Source: Lampris incognitus
Lineage: Eukaryota > Chordata > Actinopteri > Lampriformes > Lampridae
Assembly (NCBI RefSeq): GCF_029633865.1
Contig: NC_079217.1
Span: forward strand, 53,590,979-53,654,978
Direction: 5' to 3'
Length of the DNA: 64,000 bases
Below, piece by piece: positions 1-10,560 of this stretch. How positions within the stretch are numbered: position 1 is the stretch's first letter; each line of letters begins with the position of its first letter. The notes below the pieces were generated by a model. That model searched no databases. It saw only the letters and a list, made by a program, of their open reading frames with translations, and was not told the DNA's origin. The translations under genes were made by a program, and so were the position numbers.

Positions 1-133
1 CCCCCGCGCGGGGGCTGGACCAGTCTAACGGGTCGGTCCAAGTCCAGGTGAGCCAGTTTGAGGCGATCCACAGAAACGTGCTCCAGCTTGCCACCAACGT
101 CCATGACAAAGTGCAACAAAGTGCTCATTCCAG

Positions 134-193
134 GTCTGTCTGCCTTTGGGTTTCACTACAATGGTCTCTGGTCTTCATTCGAGAGCCGTAACA
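134..193 (+). repeat. 3' end of a 5' LTR, Sushi-type gypsy
   Basis: The segment ending CGTAACA at 193 closely matches the end of the LTR at about 4440-4497 (both contain CTTTGGGTTTC and TCTGGTCTTCATT and end in GTAACA). It lies directly before the gag start region, as expected of a 5' LTR. Bases 1-133 do not match the other LTR and I cannot identify them. Confidence 0.6.
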
Positions 194-209
194 GAACATC
201 GAAGCCAGA

Positions 210-1330
210 ATGAGCCAAAGCAAACCCAAGGGGCAGGCGGTCACTCAGACAGCTGTAGCCCCTAAGCCCCAGAACCCTATAGCTCTCGAGGCAGTAGTAA
301 AGGATCACAGCACTCAACTCACTCAACTCCATTCAGAGCTTAGCACTGCCCTCTCACAGATCACTGGAGAGATCAGTAGGCTCCAGACTAACTCACGTAC
401 CTCGGCGAGTGCCCTTGCATCACTCTTCGCGCAGATCGCTGCTCTGACAGTGGCAGTATCCAAGATCAGCGATCATCCTGCTCTGACCCCAGTCTCTGGC
501 CCTAGCCCAGCTCCAGCTCCCAGGCCCTCCGAGCCTCCCTCCGGTCAACCGTATCATGATTCCCGTGTTGAGCTTAACCTCCCGTGTCCTAAAGCCTTTG
601 GTGGGGAGTTCGAGCAGTGCAGAGGTTTCCTCGGTCAGTGTGAGCTCCTGTTCAAACACCAGCCAGCCAGGTATAGGACAGGGGAGGCTAAGGTAGCCCT
701 GGTGATATCCCTGTTAACTGGCAGAGTCCTCAGTGGGGCTATGGCCGCGGTTGGCCATCACGAACCATTCTCCACCGACTATGATGCCTTCCGCCACGAA
801 TTCCATTTATTGTTTGATCACCCAGCGGACAGGGAAGACGCAGCTAGCCACCTCCATTCTATCCAGCAGGGAGCTAGGTCAGTGGCAGACTACACCCTGG
901 AGGTTAGGATACTGGTGGCTAACAGTGGGTGGGGCAACACAGTGCTTAAGAGCGCTGATAAGAAGGGGTTCAACGATTCCATCAAGGATCTCATTGTTAG
1001 AAACCGGCCCTCTTCCTTCAATGAGCTCGTCAAGCTTGCTCTCTAGATGGATGATCGGTTGCGGGAGTGGCATCTGAAGCTCACTCAACACGCCGGAGCC
1101 TCCCATAGACCTACCCCCACCCGTACTACCAGCGGGTCCCCTGTTCCAGCATCCCACAGCCACTCTCCGCCCTCTCAGTACTCCATGCAACCCCCGGCTT
1201 CATCTGTATCCAGGTAGGAGGAGGAGCCTATGCAGCTGGGTCGGTCACGGCTTCCAGTGGAGGAGCGGGAGCAGAGGATGTGTGACCGACTCTGGCTCTA
1301 CTGTGGGAAGTCGGGCCACTACGTCTGAGC
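210..1330 (+). pseudogene. Gypsy (Sushi-type) gag, broken
   Basis: An open stretch of 278 codons starts at ATG 210. It has a retrotransposon gag domain around residues 125-270 (FGGEFEQCRGFLGQCELLF, a DYTLEVR-like segment near the end), the same family that gave rise to mammalian RTL/MART genes. It stops at 1044-1046. The frame resumes as MDDRLREW and ends in a damaged zinc knuckle (YCGKSGHY, followed by a stop) near 1300-1328. Gag forms the cytoplasmic particle of the retrotransposon. At least two in-frame stops show decay. Confidence 0.8.
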
Positions 1331-1364
1331 TTGACCGACTCACCCAAAAAGACCAGGCTCACTA

Positions 1365-2963
1365 GTGTGGGGTGTCCTAGTGAACTTCACCACCCTGCCC
1401 CAGTCCAAAGAAGAGCACAACCGGTTGTTTCCTGCCACTCTCACCTGGGATAAGGAATCACTTTCTGTCAGTGCACTGTTAGATTCAGGGGCGGATGAGT
1501 GTTTGATTGACATCTCGCTGGCCTGGCAAGACGGCATTCCCCTCGTCCCTCTTGACCCTCCCCTCACAGCCCAAGCCTTAGATGGTCATTCACCCGGTAG
1601 GATTACGCACAGCACAGCTTCTCTCACGTTCACTCTTTCGGATAATCATGTAGAGACTATGCGTTTTTTGGTCTTGCATGCCCCTGCAGTGCCCCTAGTG
1701 TTAGGTAGACTGTGGTTGGAGAGGCACGATCCCCACATCTCATGGTCGACTGGGCGGATTTTGGGTTGGAGCATTGCTTGTCATGCCAACTGCCCTCGCT
1801 CCGCTCTCTTTCTGTCCAGGGGCCCCAGCCCCGTGCTCTCTCCCCCGGATCTCACTGGTGTACCCTCTGTCTATCACGATTTAGCTCCCATGTTTAGCAA
1901 AGACAGTGCACTTTCACTTCCCCCTCACTGTCCCTATGATTGCACCATAGACCTCCTTCTCGGGGCCGCCCTTCCCACCAGTCGGTTGTATAACCTCTCG
2001 GTCCCGAAGAAGGAGTCTATGTGCAATTATATCACAGAGTCCCTGGCCTCAGGAATCATAAGGCCCTCATCGTCCCCGGTTGCAGCAGGCTTCTTTTTGT
2101 GGCGAAGAAGGATGGCAGCCTGAGGCCCTGTAGAGATTATCATCAGTTAAATGACATCACTGTTCAAAATAAGTATCCACTTCCCCTTATGAGTTCCACT
2201 TTCGAACCACTCACTCATGCCACGGTGTTCACTAAATTGGTCCTACGCAGTGCGTACCATTTGGTGCGTATTCGGGAGGGTGACGAATGGAAGACGGCCT
2301 TCAACATGCACCTAGGGCATCTCGAATACCTCGTCATGCCCTTTGGCCTCACCAACACCCCCAGCCGTCTTCCAAGCGCTGGTCAATGACATGTTGTGGG
2401 ACATGCTTAGTTTGTGGTGGTGTACCTGGACGACATCCTCATGTTCTCCCGGACAGAGGAGGAACACCCGGTCCTCCAACGGCTGCTGGAGAACAGGCTG
2501 TTCGTGAAGGCCGAGAAGTGCGTGTTCCACTCCGTCTCCATGGAATTTCTTGGTCACATTGTGGAGAAGGGGCACACCTGCACTGACCCCAGGAAGATCC
2601 GAGCAGTGGAGGAGTGGGCGCAGCCTACCGACAAGGGCGCAACTCCGGCGCTTCCTCGGGTGCGCCAATTTTTATCACTGCTTCATCAGGAGGTTCCGCA
2701 AAGTGGCCGCCCCCCTCACTGCACTAACCTCCACCCTCTGTCCCTTCTCTTGGACCCTGGATGCGGAGGCCACTTTCTCGGCCTTGAAGGGACTGTTTAC
2801 GACAGCTCCGGCAGTCACTCAGCCTGAACCATCCAAGCAGTTCATCGTGGAGGCGGACGCGTCAGACACGGGCATCGGAGCCGTCCTCCACCCGTGCGCC
2901 TTCCTCTCCCGGCGTTCCAGCCAACCCCAATGTCATCGGATGGTCGCCCGGTGTCTCCCGTAG
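1365..2963 (+). pseudogene. Gypsy (Sushi-type) pol: protease and reverse transcriptase, broken
   Basis: The aspartic protease active site LLDSGADEC is at about 1479-1505. RT follows: [20 protein letters not shown] (about 2094 on), MPFGLTNTP, the catalytic YLDDIL at about 2423, GHIVEKG, then the RNase H start VEADASDTGIGAVL near 2850-2890. The reading frame changes at least four times (near 2090, 2365, 2400 and 2640). RNase H is cut off at about 2925. Integrase and chromodomain are missing: the sequence passes straight to the polypurine tract at about 2964-2976 and the LTR. Confidence 0.85.
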
Positions 2964-2976
2964 GACAGGGGGGTCC

Positions 2977-4497
2977 TGTTGTGGTTACACCGCCCCGAGC
3001 TGCCTCCCCGGCACGTTCCAGCCATTCCCCCAGCTCGGACGTGCCGGAAACATCCGAGCGCTCAGTTCGCGCTCTGAGGAGATGAGCGCTGCACTGCACC
3101 ACGTGTTTGCCATCATCTATCAGGCACACCTGCGGTAATCAGGCAGCCCTCTACAAGAAGCCTCCCAGAACGACTCTCTGTGCTTCGACGTACTGAATCC
3201 TGCGGTAAAGCTCTGACAAGCCTATTCCAGTGATTTTCCTGCGTACCCTTCTCTCGTGCCTATTCCCACACTGTTGTTTTGTTTCTCAGTATCTAACTCC
3301 TGTGTTCTTGTTTTTTGTGTTTCGTCTCGCTGATTTTGTTTCCCTCAAGACCCCCCCTCTGCGACTTCCGCGTCTCCCTCGCTCCTCGTCCCCAGCAACC
3401 ATCACGTTTTCCCCGGACCTCTCCAGCAATATCCCTCCACGTCTCTCTCCCTGGACCCCTCCCTTCGGACTTGACTTGTTATGCTTGCGCACCAGAACCC
3501 GACCCGTGTGGTGAAACCCAAGGCAGACAGACACAGGATGACTTCAAAATCCAAAAAGGTGGTTTTATTGTGGGAGGGGAATGTATGGTGCGAAAAACGT
3601 TCTGTTAGTGGGATGTGTGAATAAACTATGTGTGGTGTCCCGTGGTTTGCGTGTATAACTATGTGTGAGTGTTTTTAACCTATGTGTGGTGTGGTATGTA
3701 AATGACCAGGAGGTGTTGAAATAATGTGCGTGCACCTGGCAAGAAAGTCCAGTCCGTGATCCAAGAGGGGTTTGTCCAAGGAAGTCCGGGTCCGAGATCC
3801 GGGAAGTCGAGTCCGAAAGGAGGGGTCCAGGTAGAGGGACAAGGGGGGAGATCGCAGGAGAGGTCCGGGGGAAAACGTGAAGGTCGCTGGGGACGAGGGA
3901 GACGCGGGGAGCCGTGGAAGTCGCGGAGGGAGAGTCTTGGGAGGAAACAGAGACACAAAGATGAGACACTGGGGAATAAACAGAATGCAAGGAACGCTGG
4001 AGGGCTTGTCAGAGCTTTACCGCAGGGTTCAGTACGTCGAAGCACGGAGTGGTGTTCTGGGAGACTTCTTGTAGAGGGCTGCCTGATTGCCACAGGTGCG
4101 CCTGATGGATGATGGCAAACACCTGGTGCAGTGCAGCGCTCGTCTCCTCAGAGCGCGAGCCGAGCGCTCGGATGTTTCCGGCACGTCCGAGCTCGGGGAG
4201 TGGCTTGAACGTGCCGGGGAGGCAGCTCGGGGCGGTGTAACCACAACATGACTTCCTGGTTCTCGGACCCGGACTTCCTCGGATAACCCCTCGCTGTACG
4301 GATTCGGACTTTGGTAGCCAGGTGCACACACATCGTCACAACAACCCCCACCTGAGATTCCCCTGTTATCATCCCTGTGGCAGTGTTGTTTATTTTCCTG
4401 CATTAAAATCGTCTTCGGGTTTTCTCGGTGCTCTGTGTCTGTCTGTCCTTTGGGTTTCTTTACACTGGCCTCTGGTCTTCATTTGTGACACGTAACA
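2977..4497 (+). repeat. 3' LTR of the gypsy element, split by an inverted LTR
   Basis: The LTR begins TGTTGTGGTTACACC at 2977, right after a purine-rich tract (GGACAGGGGGGTCC). It continues to about 3490, resumes at about 4249 (CTTCCTGGTTCTCGGACCC) and ends CGTAACA at 4497, giving TGTT...AACA termini and about 750 bp of LTR. The gap is filled by an inverted LTR listed separately. Confidence 0.7.
3500..4248 (-). repeat. Inverted LTR inside the gypsy 3' LTR
   Basis: Read on the minus strand, it begins TGTTGTGGTTACACCGCC at 4248, runs through the same sequence as 2977-3480 (for example TGGACCCCTCC and the TCGGACCCGGACTTCC segment) and reaches the LTR-end-like CAGACAGAC/GGGTTTCACC near 3507-3530. 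Its length, about 750 bp, equals one LTR. Divergence from the host LTR suggests a different copy or subfamily. Confidence 0.65.
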
Positions 4498-4499
4498 TG

Positions 4500-5330
4500 T
4501 TCTAAGTGAAGTCGCTGAAGCTTTGGAAGCAAACAAAGAACAAGTCACGCTCTCTACTATGACCTCAAGAACCACAGTAGTAAGCTCTCAAAGAGTAAAT
4601 GACCTACAAGTCTGAGGCTTTTACTCCAGTAAGATCTCTTTACCACCAGCCTACACGCATGCGTTTATTCCAGCCAACAGAACTCACATACCAACAGATG
4701 AAACTGCGAAAGCTTGGTCCCATCTAGAGCACCTCCAAGAAGAGATAGCACCTCTGCAAGACTGCGGAGAAGGTCTGCTCATTTGGCACAACTGCTCACA
4801 AGCCCTACTTCCAAGGGAAGTTGTGTCTGGCAAAGAAAATCAACCTTACACACAGTGTAAAGACCTTGGATGAAGTATTGTTGGCCACAGGAATCCCTGT
4901 GTAGACTGCGGCGACGCCATTGGAATTAGCCATCGCATAGTAGTGAGATGAGTGACACCAGGTGTGGAGCCTTCTGCCAATCTCAAAACTGAAGTACACT
5001 ATGTGAGTCGAATCAAGTGAAGGAAATTACACCCTCAGATATCATAAGAGTACTCAAATCAGACTTCCCAGAAAGAGCTGGAGAAGATGATCCTGTGTCT
5101 CAAGAAGACCTCAAGTTCCTGTCGAATTTGAGAGAAAACATCACACGAAGGGACAATGGTCACTTCAAAATGTCATTACCGTTCAAAGAGGAAAGACCCA
5201 AACTACCTAACAGAGAACGCAAGGTGGGAGGAATCAAGGAAGATGATCCTGAAATTCGCAAGGCTCTTGTGTTGCCATACTTTTTTTCCGCCACCATCAA
5301 GTGGCCCAAACAATAATAATCTATATAGGG
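4500..5330 (+). pseudogene. BEL/Pao retrotransposon pol fragment
   Basis: The plus-strand frames read AFIPANRTHIPTDETAKAWS, HLEHLQEEIAPLQDC and ALLPREVVSGKENQPYTQ (about 4655-4855), then from 5017 ITPSDIIRVLKSDFPERAG, VSQEDLKFLSNL and GHFKMSLPFKEERPKLPN. These are the protease-to-RT linker blocks of BEL/Pao polyproteins. Stops and frame changes separate them, and the RT core is absent. I saw no LTRs for it. Confidence 0.7.
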
Positions 5331-5426
5331 TAAAGTCGATGAGCTAATGAACTCACCCATTTTCGCTGGATAACATTACCGTCTCATGACAGCCATTAGG
5401 CAATATGTTAAGGAGTAAAAGTGAAT

Positions 5427-6339
5427 TTAATCTTCCAGCTTGCTCAAAAACTCAACGACGTCGGCAGGTGTAGTGAACCACATGACGGTTCCCTCAAACG
5501 ATGTTCGGAGCTTGGCTGGGTGGTGCAAGCCGTGCTCAATGGCCTTCTCCTGTAGCGTCTTTTTCGCCATTTTGAATGCGTCCTTCTTCCGTTGCGTCTC
5601 GACACTGCAGTCGGCATAGATGTAAATTCTTCTGTTTTCAAAGAAAATCTCCTTCATTTTCCTGGCCCGGTGAAGCACTTTTTCTTTATCGTTTAAGTTA
5701 AGGAATTTAGCTGTCAGAGGCCTGGTCTTGTCTGAGGCTTTGCCGAGGTGATGACATCTCTCAACGATGATGGGAGAATCAAATAGATAGGGTTGAGAAT
5801 TTGTGGGATAAGCCATTCGAGGAAAGCAATTGCATCCTGGCCCTCCGACTTTTCAGGTATGTTGAAGATTTGTATATTATTTCTCCTGGTCCTGTCCTGG
5901 AGATGTACCGTAACTCCCTGTCCATCTTGTCCAGGCGTTTGAGTGCATCACTGATGTTGTTCTCGTTAGCCGACACCCATCCTTCCATTGCATCAACTTG
6001 GCCAGGTAAAGTTGAGAGCGAGGTTTCTATTTTTGTGAGAGTGGTCTGGACACTAGTAGTCTGAGCATCTATCTGTTTGGACAAGTCGTTTTTGCTTTCA
6101 CATATCGCTGACATCACAGCTTCAAGTAAAAGACCTCCTTTCTTGTCAGTCGCCATTTTCGAAGGATCTTGTGGTTTTGTTGTATTAACATTTTTCGACA
6201 AAGTAGTCATTTTCCTTCTGAGATTATACCGTGGCATGAAATAACCAGTAGAGTTAGCTGGTTTCTCGCTTGGGTTCAAGGTTTGATATAGATAACTGGA
6301 GTATAAATGCAACTGTGAGGCTAATCCGGTGGAGCTCAC
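5427..6339 (-). pseudogene. L1-type LINE ORF1 (coiled-coil RNA-binding protein), broken
   Basis: Read leftward, a start near 6237 or 6210 opens MPRYNLRRKMTTLSKN. A coiled-coil stretch follows (about residues 40-110, LSKQIDAQTTSVQTTLTKIE), then NNIQIFNIPEKSEGQDAIAF and the C-terminal RNA-binding part with IVERCHHLGKASDKTRPL. Conserved blocks fall in three frames, with shifts near 5890 and 5800. L1 ORF1p forms trimers that coat LINE RNA. No ORF2 follows on the left, where a BEL fragment lies instead. Confidence 0.75.
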
Positions 6340-6377
6340 GTTTGCATGACCTACTTCGGTGCGCGCTAAACCGGAAC

Positions 6378-6506
6378 TTCCCTCTTCTTCCAGGTTTTAA
6401 CTCTGCACGGATAAATAACATGTAAGTAGTGCCTATAACTTCAGGTTATACCTCCACTTGTGGCTTGGAGTGGTACTGCAGGTAAGTATTTTAACAGGAT
6501 ATCACA
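6378..6506 (-). repeat. Truncated 3' LTR of minus-strand gypsy element
   Basis: This matches 10210-10318 almost base for base (CAGGTTTTAAC, GTAAGTAGTGCCTATAACTT, TATTTTAACAGG, ATCACA). On the minus strand it starts TGTGATATCC at 6506 and is preceded by the purine tract AAGGGGGGAGGGA (about 6507-6519). That makes it the 3' LTR of the element whose pol lies at 6900-9085. Its far end is cut off where the L1 sequence begins. Confidence 0.8.
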
Positions 6507-7111
6507 TCCCTCCCCCCTTAAGCTTAACCAGCCAGGTGACCTTTGACATTACATTTAACAAACCAGAATACTGCAATGACATTACTTCACATTTGATTAA
6601 ATTAGATTACTGCAATGGCCACAACCGCCCTTCTTTAATGCTCTAAGGCACTTAACTAAAACAATTAAGCATTCAATAGCAAACATTCACATGCGTTAAA
6701 CTTTTTTTTAAAACTTTTTTTATATCAAGTCTGTGAACTCAAAAAGCTAGAAACTTGGAAGGTGGGTAGACTGCCAGCCTTCCAGAAAGCCCCAGAGCAT
6801 ATTCTTTGTCTTTCTTGAGGGGTCTCACTACTATCACACAAAGTATTTCAGATGAGCAGGAGCCTGCCTTGTCCTCACGGAGCATCGTAGTGCAGGTGGG
6901 AGCTCTGCTCTCACGTCTGGCAGCATGTCAGTAGGAGAGTGTTCAGGAATTCCTTCAGGAGCAGCTTTCTCTTGCTGACCGGAGTGGTGATGACAGAGTC
7001 CTCAGGTGAGGCCTCCGGTGAGTGTTCTGGACCTTGTACGCTGATAGGCCCTGTAGTCCCACACACACGCGACATGTCTGTGAATGTTCTCATTCATCCA
7101 GGTCATGGTTA

Positions 7112-7243
7112 TCCAACGGAGTTGAATCAAGTGCAACTGGACTTGGTATATATCCGCGAAGACGTTTCGCCTCATTGGATGAGAGGCGAAACGTCTTCAC
7201 AGATATATACCAAGTCCAGCTGCACTTGATTCAACTCCTTTGG
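7112..7243. repeat. Near-perfect palindrome (hairpin element)
   Basis: Two arms of about 62 bp pair around a loop near 7174-7181. The left arm runs from TCCAACGGAGTTGAATCAAG to GACGTTTCGCCTC, and the right arm is its complement with few mismatches. It interrupts the C-terminal region of the minus-strand gypsy pol. Confidence 0.85.
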
Positions 7244-8141
7244 ACACACACGCGACGTGTCGCTGATCTTTGTTGCATGGCGCTTCCTGATTTGGTCGAC
7301 GTGTCTTCTTTTTGAGTGTCCATCACCTGTCTGTACTGTATACGATACGGGTCCAGTGCTCTCCTCAATGATTGCTGGTATCCACTCCGGTCCGTGGCTG
7401 TGGTTTCGGACACTGACGTCCTCTCCGGGAGAAAAACTCTGCCACTTGCTGTGTGCGTCATGTCGTTCTTTCTGCTTGAGTTAATTCTGGTGAATTTTGG
7501 TCTTAACGTCTGGCAGCAGCAGACCCAGTGTGAAATGGAATCTTCTGGACATAAGCATTTCAGCTGGTGACAAGCCAGTTGCTGTTTGTGGTATAACTCT
7601 GTAGTTAAACAGGAATCTGGCTATTCTTGTCTCCAAGGTATCTCCTCTCACCTTTTTCACTCTCTGTTTGAACGTTTGCACTGCTCTTTCTGCCAAACCA
7701 TTTGATGCAGGGTGGAATGGAGCAGATTTTACATGCTGCATGCCATTCTGTTTCAGGAACGCCTCAGACTCAGTACTTTTGAAGCATGCTTCATTGTCAG
7801 ATATGAGCATCTGTATATGAGCATATGTGGCAAGCCATGTGTGCTGAAGCACTGTCTGAGCTTTTCAATAGTTGCTTGACTCACTGTTGTGCTGGTTGGG
7901 TACACCTCTAACCATTTTGAGTGTGAGTCCACAATGACAAGGACTATTTTCCCTAGAAAGGGCCCTGCATAATTGACATGGTCTGCTCCATGGCATCTCA
8001 GACCACTCCCACAGGTGTAGTGGTGCATGGGATGGAGACTTCCTGTTTTCTTGACATGTCTGACAAGACTGCACTTCTTGTTCAACCTCCATATCCATTC
8101 CCGGCCACCATACATATCAGTGTGCTAGGCCCTTCATTCTT

Positions 8142-8588
8142 TTTTGGGGGGGGGGATTTCCCCCCTTTTCTTTTCCCCAATTGTACCTGGCCAATCACCC
8201 CACTCTCTGAGCCATCCCGGTTGCTGCTCCACCACCTCTGCCAATCCGGGGAGGGCTGCAGACTACCACATGCCTCCTCTGATACATGTGGAGTCGCCTG
8301 CCGCTTCTTTTCACCTGACAGTGAGGCGTTTCACCAGGGGGACATAGCGCGTGGGAGGATCATGCTATTTCCTCCAGTTCCCTCTCCCCCCTGAACAGGC
8401 GCCCAACCAACCAGAGGAGGCGCTAGTGCAGTGACCAGGACACATACCAAAATCCGGCTTCCCACCTGCAGACATGGCCAATTGTGTCTGTAGGGACGCC
8501 CGACCAAGCCGGAGATAACATGGAGATTCGAATCGGCGAGCCCCGTGTTGGTAGGCAACGGAATAGACCGCTACACTACCTGGATGCT
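8142..8588 (-). repeat. tRNA-derived SINE, copy 1 (with TSD)
   Basis: The 14-bp direct repeats GGCCCTTCATTCTT at 8128-8141 and 8589-8602 are exact. The tRNA-like head is at the right end. Read on the minus strand it contains GGCTCGCCGATTCGAATCTC with a B-box-like GATTCGAATC; the body follows leftward to a G/A-rich tail. It is inserted inside the gypsy integrase region. Confidence 0.85.
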
Positions 8589-9084
8589 GGCCCTTCATTC
8601 TTGATATGCCCGGTTGCGTGTGGTGCAGTTGTTTCAGTATGGTCTTTCTTCCTGTCTTGGGAATGACCACTCTCGCCCCCCAAAGCACACGTCCACCCTT
8701 CACACTCAATTCCAGTCTCTGACTGTAAAGACTGTATGACGGGTCCACCTCTCTTGGCCATCCTTTCAGGCACCAATCATGCCTGAAAGGATGGAAGAGT
8801 GTTTCGTCCTTGGCTGTCCACTTCTTCACCTGTGCTGTTGTGATTGGTGGGTTGTCCATCACCTCTAGCATGAGCATTTGGTCTGTATCATCCTCCTCCT
8901 CGGTCTGAGGCAGCGGCAACCTGCTCAATGTGTCTGTGTTCGCGTGATCTTTACCTGGCTTGTAAATGACTTTGTATTCGTATGCTCTCAGCAAGACTGC
9001 CCACCTCTGCACTCTGGATGACCCCACCGGTGGCACTGGTTTTTCCTCATGAAACAGCGAGATCAATGGCTTGTGGTCAGTGGT

Positions 9085-9843
9085 CAAGAGGAAAAGACAA
9101 AGGACATTCAGAAACACCACCAAGAATACACAGACAAAGTGAAAGTCTATGCTGACAAGACAAACAGAGGAAAGGAACACAACTTCAAAGTTGGAGACTT
9201 GGTGTACTTGCCAGCACAAATAACGGTAAACTGGATTCTAAATTCAGAGACAGTCGTCATGTACTCCTGAGAAACACCTCAGACTATTCCTTTGAACTCA
9301 TAAACACCGAAGATGGATCCAGAATCACAAGGACTGTTAAACATCTTCGCCACACTCCTGTGGTAATGGACCTTGATGCTGCTGTGCCAGCAGAAGCACG
9401 TGAGGACATTGGAGGTCCAGCAGATGCACGTGAGGATGCCTGAATTTTGGACATGCAGGATACTCTGAACCTGAGCGCTCCAGCAGAGTGCCCACAGGCA
9501 GCTGTATCGGTGCCAAATAATCTAAGTGTTACCAGATGTAGCAGAATTATCAAGAAGCCATCCCGATACAGAGACACTTAATTAAGATACATAAGAGAAA
9601 GAAACCAAATCTGTTTAAGTTAGCTTTAAAAAAAAAGGATTTATTGAATATTGAGATTTTAGATTGATTTGGAACATGTCTGAAATATGTTGGTTTAAGA
9701 ATGAAAGAAATTGGTTTAACAGAAATGTTCAAACGTTTATGTTTGAGAATGGAAAAAAACAAACCAAGACATTTTATTTATCATTTGTCATTAGTTTTAT
9801 TATGCTGATGTTAAAGTAAGGTCAACTCTAACGAAGGGAAAGA
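9085..9843 (+). pseudogene. 3' end of a second gypsy pol (opposite strand)
   Basis: Plus-strand reading gives KDIQKHHQEYTDKVKVYADK, KEHNFKVGDLVYLPAQ, then FRDSRHVLLRNTSDYSFELI and a frame-shifted VKHLRHTPVVMDLDAA. This is the integrase C-terminal region of a gypsy element of another family. It runs to a purine tract (GAAGGGAAAGA, 9833-9843) and an LTR start. The left edge abuts the minus-strand RNase H fragment head to head at about 9085. Confidence 0.65.
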
Positions 9844-9974
9844 TGTGGTATAGTGGAAGATATCATGAGAACAGAGAGACAGGAAGTGACGGGGACGAGA
9901 ATGTACTGGAGTGAGAGGATGGACAATAAAGAGAGTTAAAAATAAGTGTTGCTTTTTTATTGGATGACACAACA
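9844..9974 (+). repeat. LTR (possibly partial) of the plus-strand gypsy fragment
   Basis: It starts TGTGGTATAGTGG immediately after a purine tract and contains an AATAAA-like signal (GGACAATAAAGAG). It may end near ACAACA at 9974. The end is uncertain because I found no second copy in the window. Confidence 0.45.
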
Positions 9975-10097
9975 GGTCCAGCACGTTTGCAACTTAGCAC
10001 GACACAGTCCTATTGTCGCCTTGAACTTCAACTCCAGTTTGGCCTCTGTCCTCAATCAGGCACTTTTTTCGTCCATCCAATATCCTCGTCGCCAATA

Positions 10098-10318
10098 TGT
10101 GATATCTTGACTTTGACTTTAATGATGAGGCTGTCCGGGATGCATATTAACAGTTTATTAAATAACGTAAGCCGTCACATGTTGAAACTCTCATAACGAG
10201 AACTGTCTCTTCTCCCAGGTTTTAACTTAACAGGTAAGTAGTGCCTATAACTTCAGGTCATGACTCCGCACGTGGCGTGGGGTGGCACTGCAGGTAGGTA
10301 TTTTAACAGGCTATCACA
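10098..10318 (-). repeat. 5' LTR of minus-strand gypsy element, with primer binding site
   Basis: Read on the minus strand it starts TGTGATAGCC at 10318 and ends GATATCACA at 10098 (221 bp). It is followed at 10097 downward by ATTGGCGACGAGGAT, a primer-binding-site type common in animal gypsy elements. Its first 110 bp match the truncated LTR at 6378-6506. Together they frame the element that spans 6378-10318. Confidence 0.8.
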
Positions 10319-10560
10319 ATACCCACATCCGGCTTCCCACCCGCAGACACGGCCAATCGGCTCTGTGCATAACTGTAGTCCACTGACTTCCGGTTTCTAC
10401 TGCAGCGGTCATACCAGTTTCCTGTTTGCTGGCGTGTGCTAGAGACAATGGCATATTTTTCGTGATGCATGCAAGATTTACCATGGATAAATGTCAACGA
10501 CATACACAGAATTGTCGACAAACTTTCACCTGCATCTACCAGCAAACGGGTGAAAAGTTC
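10319..10560. other. Small SINE remnant, then unassigned sequence
   Basis: Bases 10320-10356 (CACATCCGGCTTCCCACC, CAGACACGGCCAAT) match the SINE body seen at 19935-19970. The rest of this stretch holds nothing I can identify. Confidence 0.5.

Larger units (their letters stand above)
6900..9085 (-). pseudogene. Gypsy pol: RNase H end, integrase and C-terminal region, broken
   Basis: Minus-strand reading starts at about 9085 with LLTTDHKPLISLFHEEKPVP and YKPGKDHANTDTLSRLPLPQ (RNase H end/linker). After a SINE (8142-8588) comes the integrase zinc-binding CQTCQENRK, the core (DYAGPFLGKIVLVIVDSHSK, SDNEACF, NGLAERAVQTFKQR: the D, D and E positions are visible), and a C-terminal PGEDVSVRNHSHGPEW segment interrupted by the palindrome at 7112-7243. 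It is K02A2.6-like gypsy. Frameshifts are numerous. RT and gag of this copy are absent; a related RT-gag block lies at 16288-18912. Confidence 0.8.

Noticed and set aside
3230..4112. Multiple Pro/Ser/Arg-rich frames on both strands
   Set aside because: They lie in LTR sequence; similar peptides on opposite strands simply reflect the inverted LTR copy.
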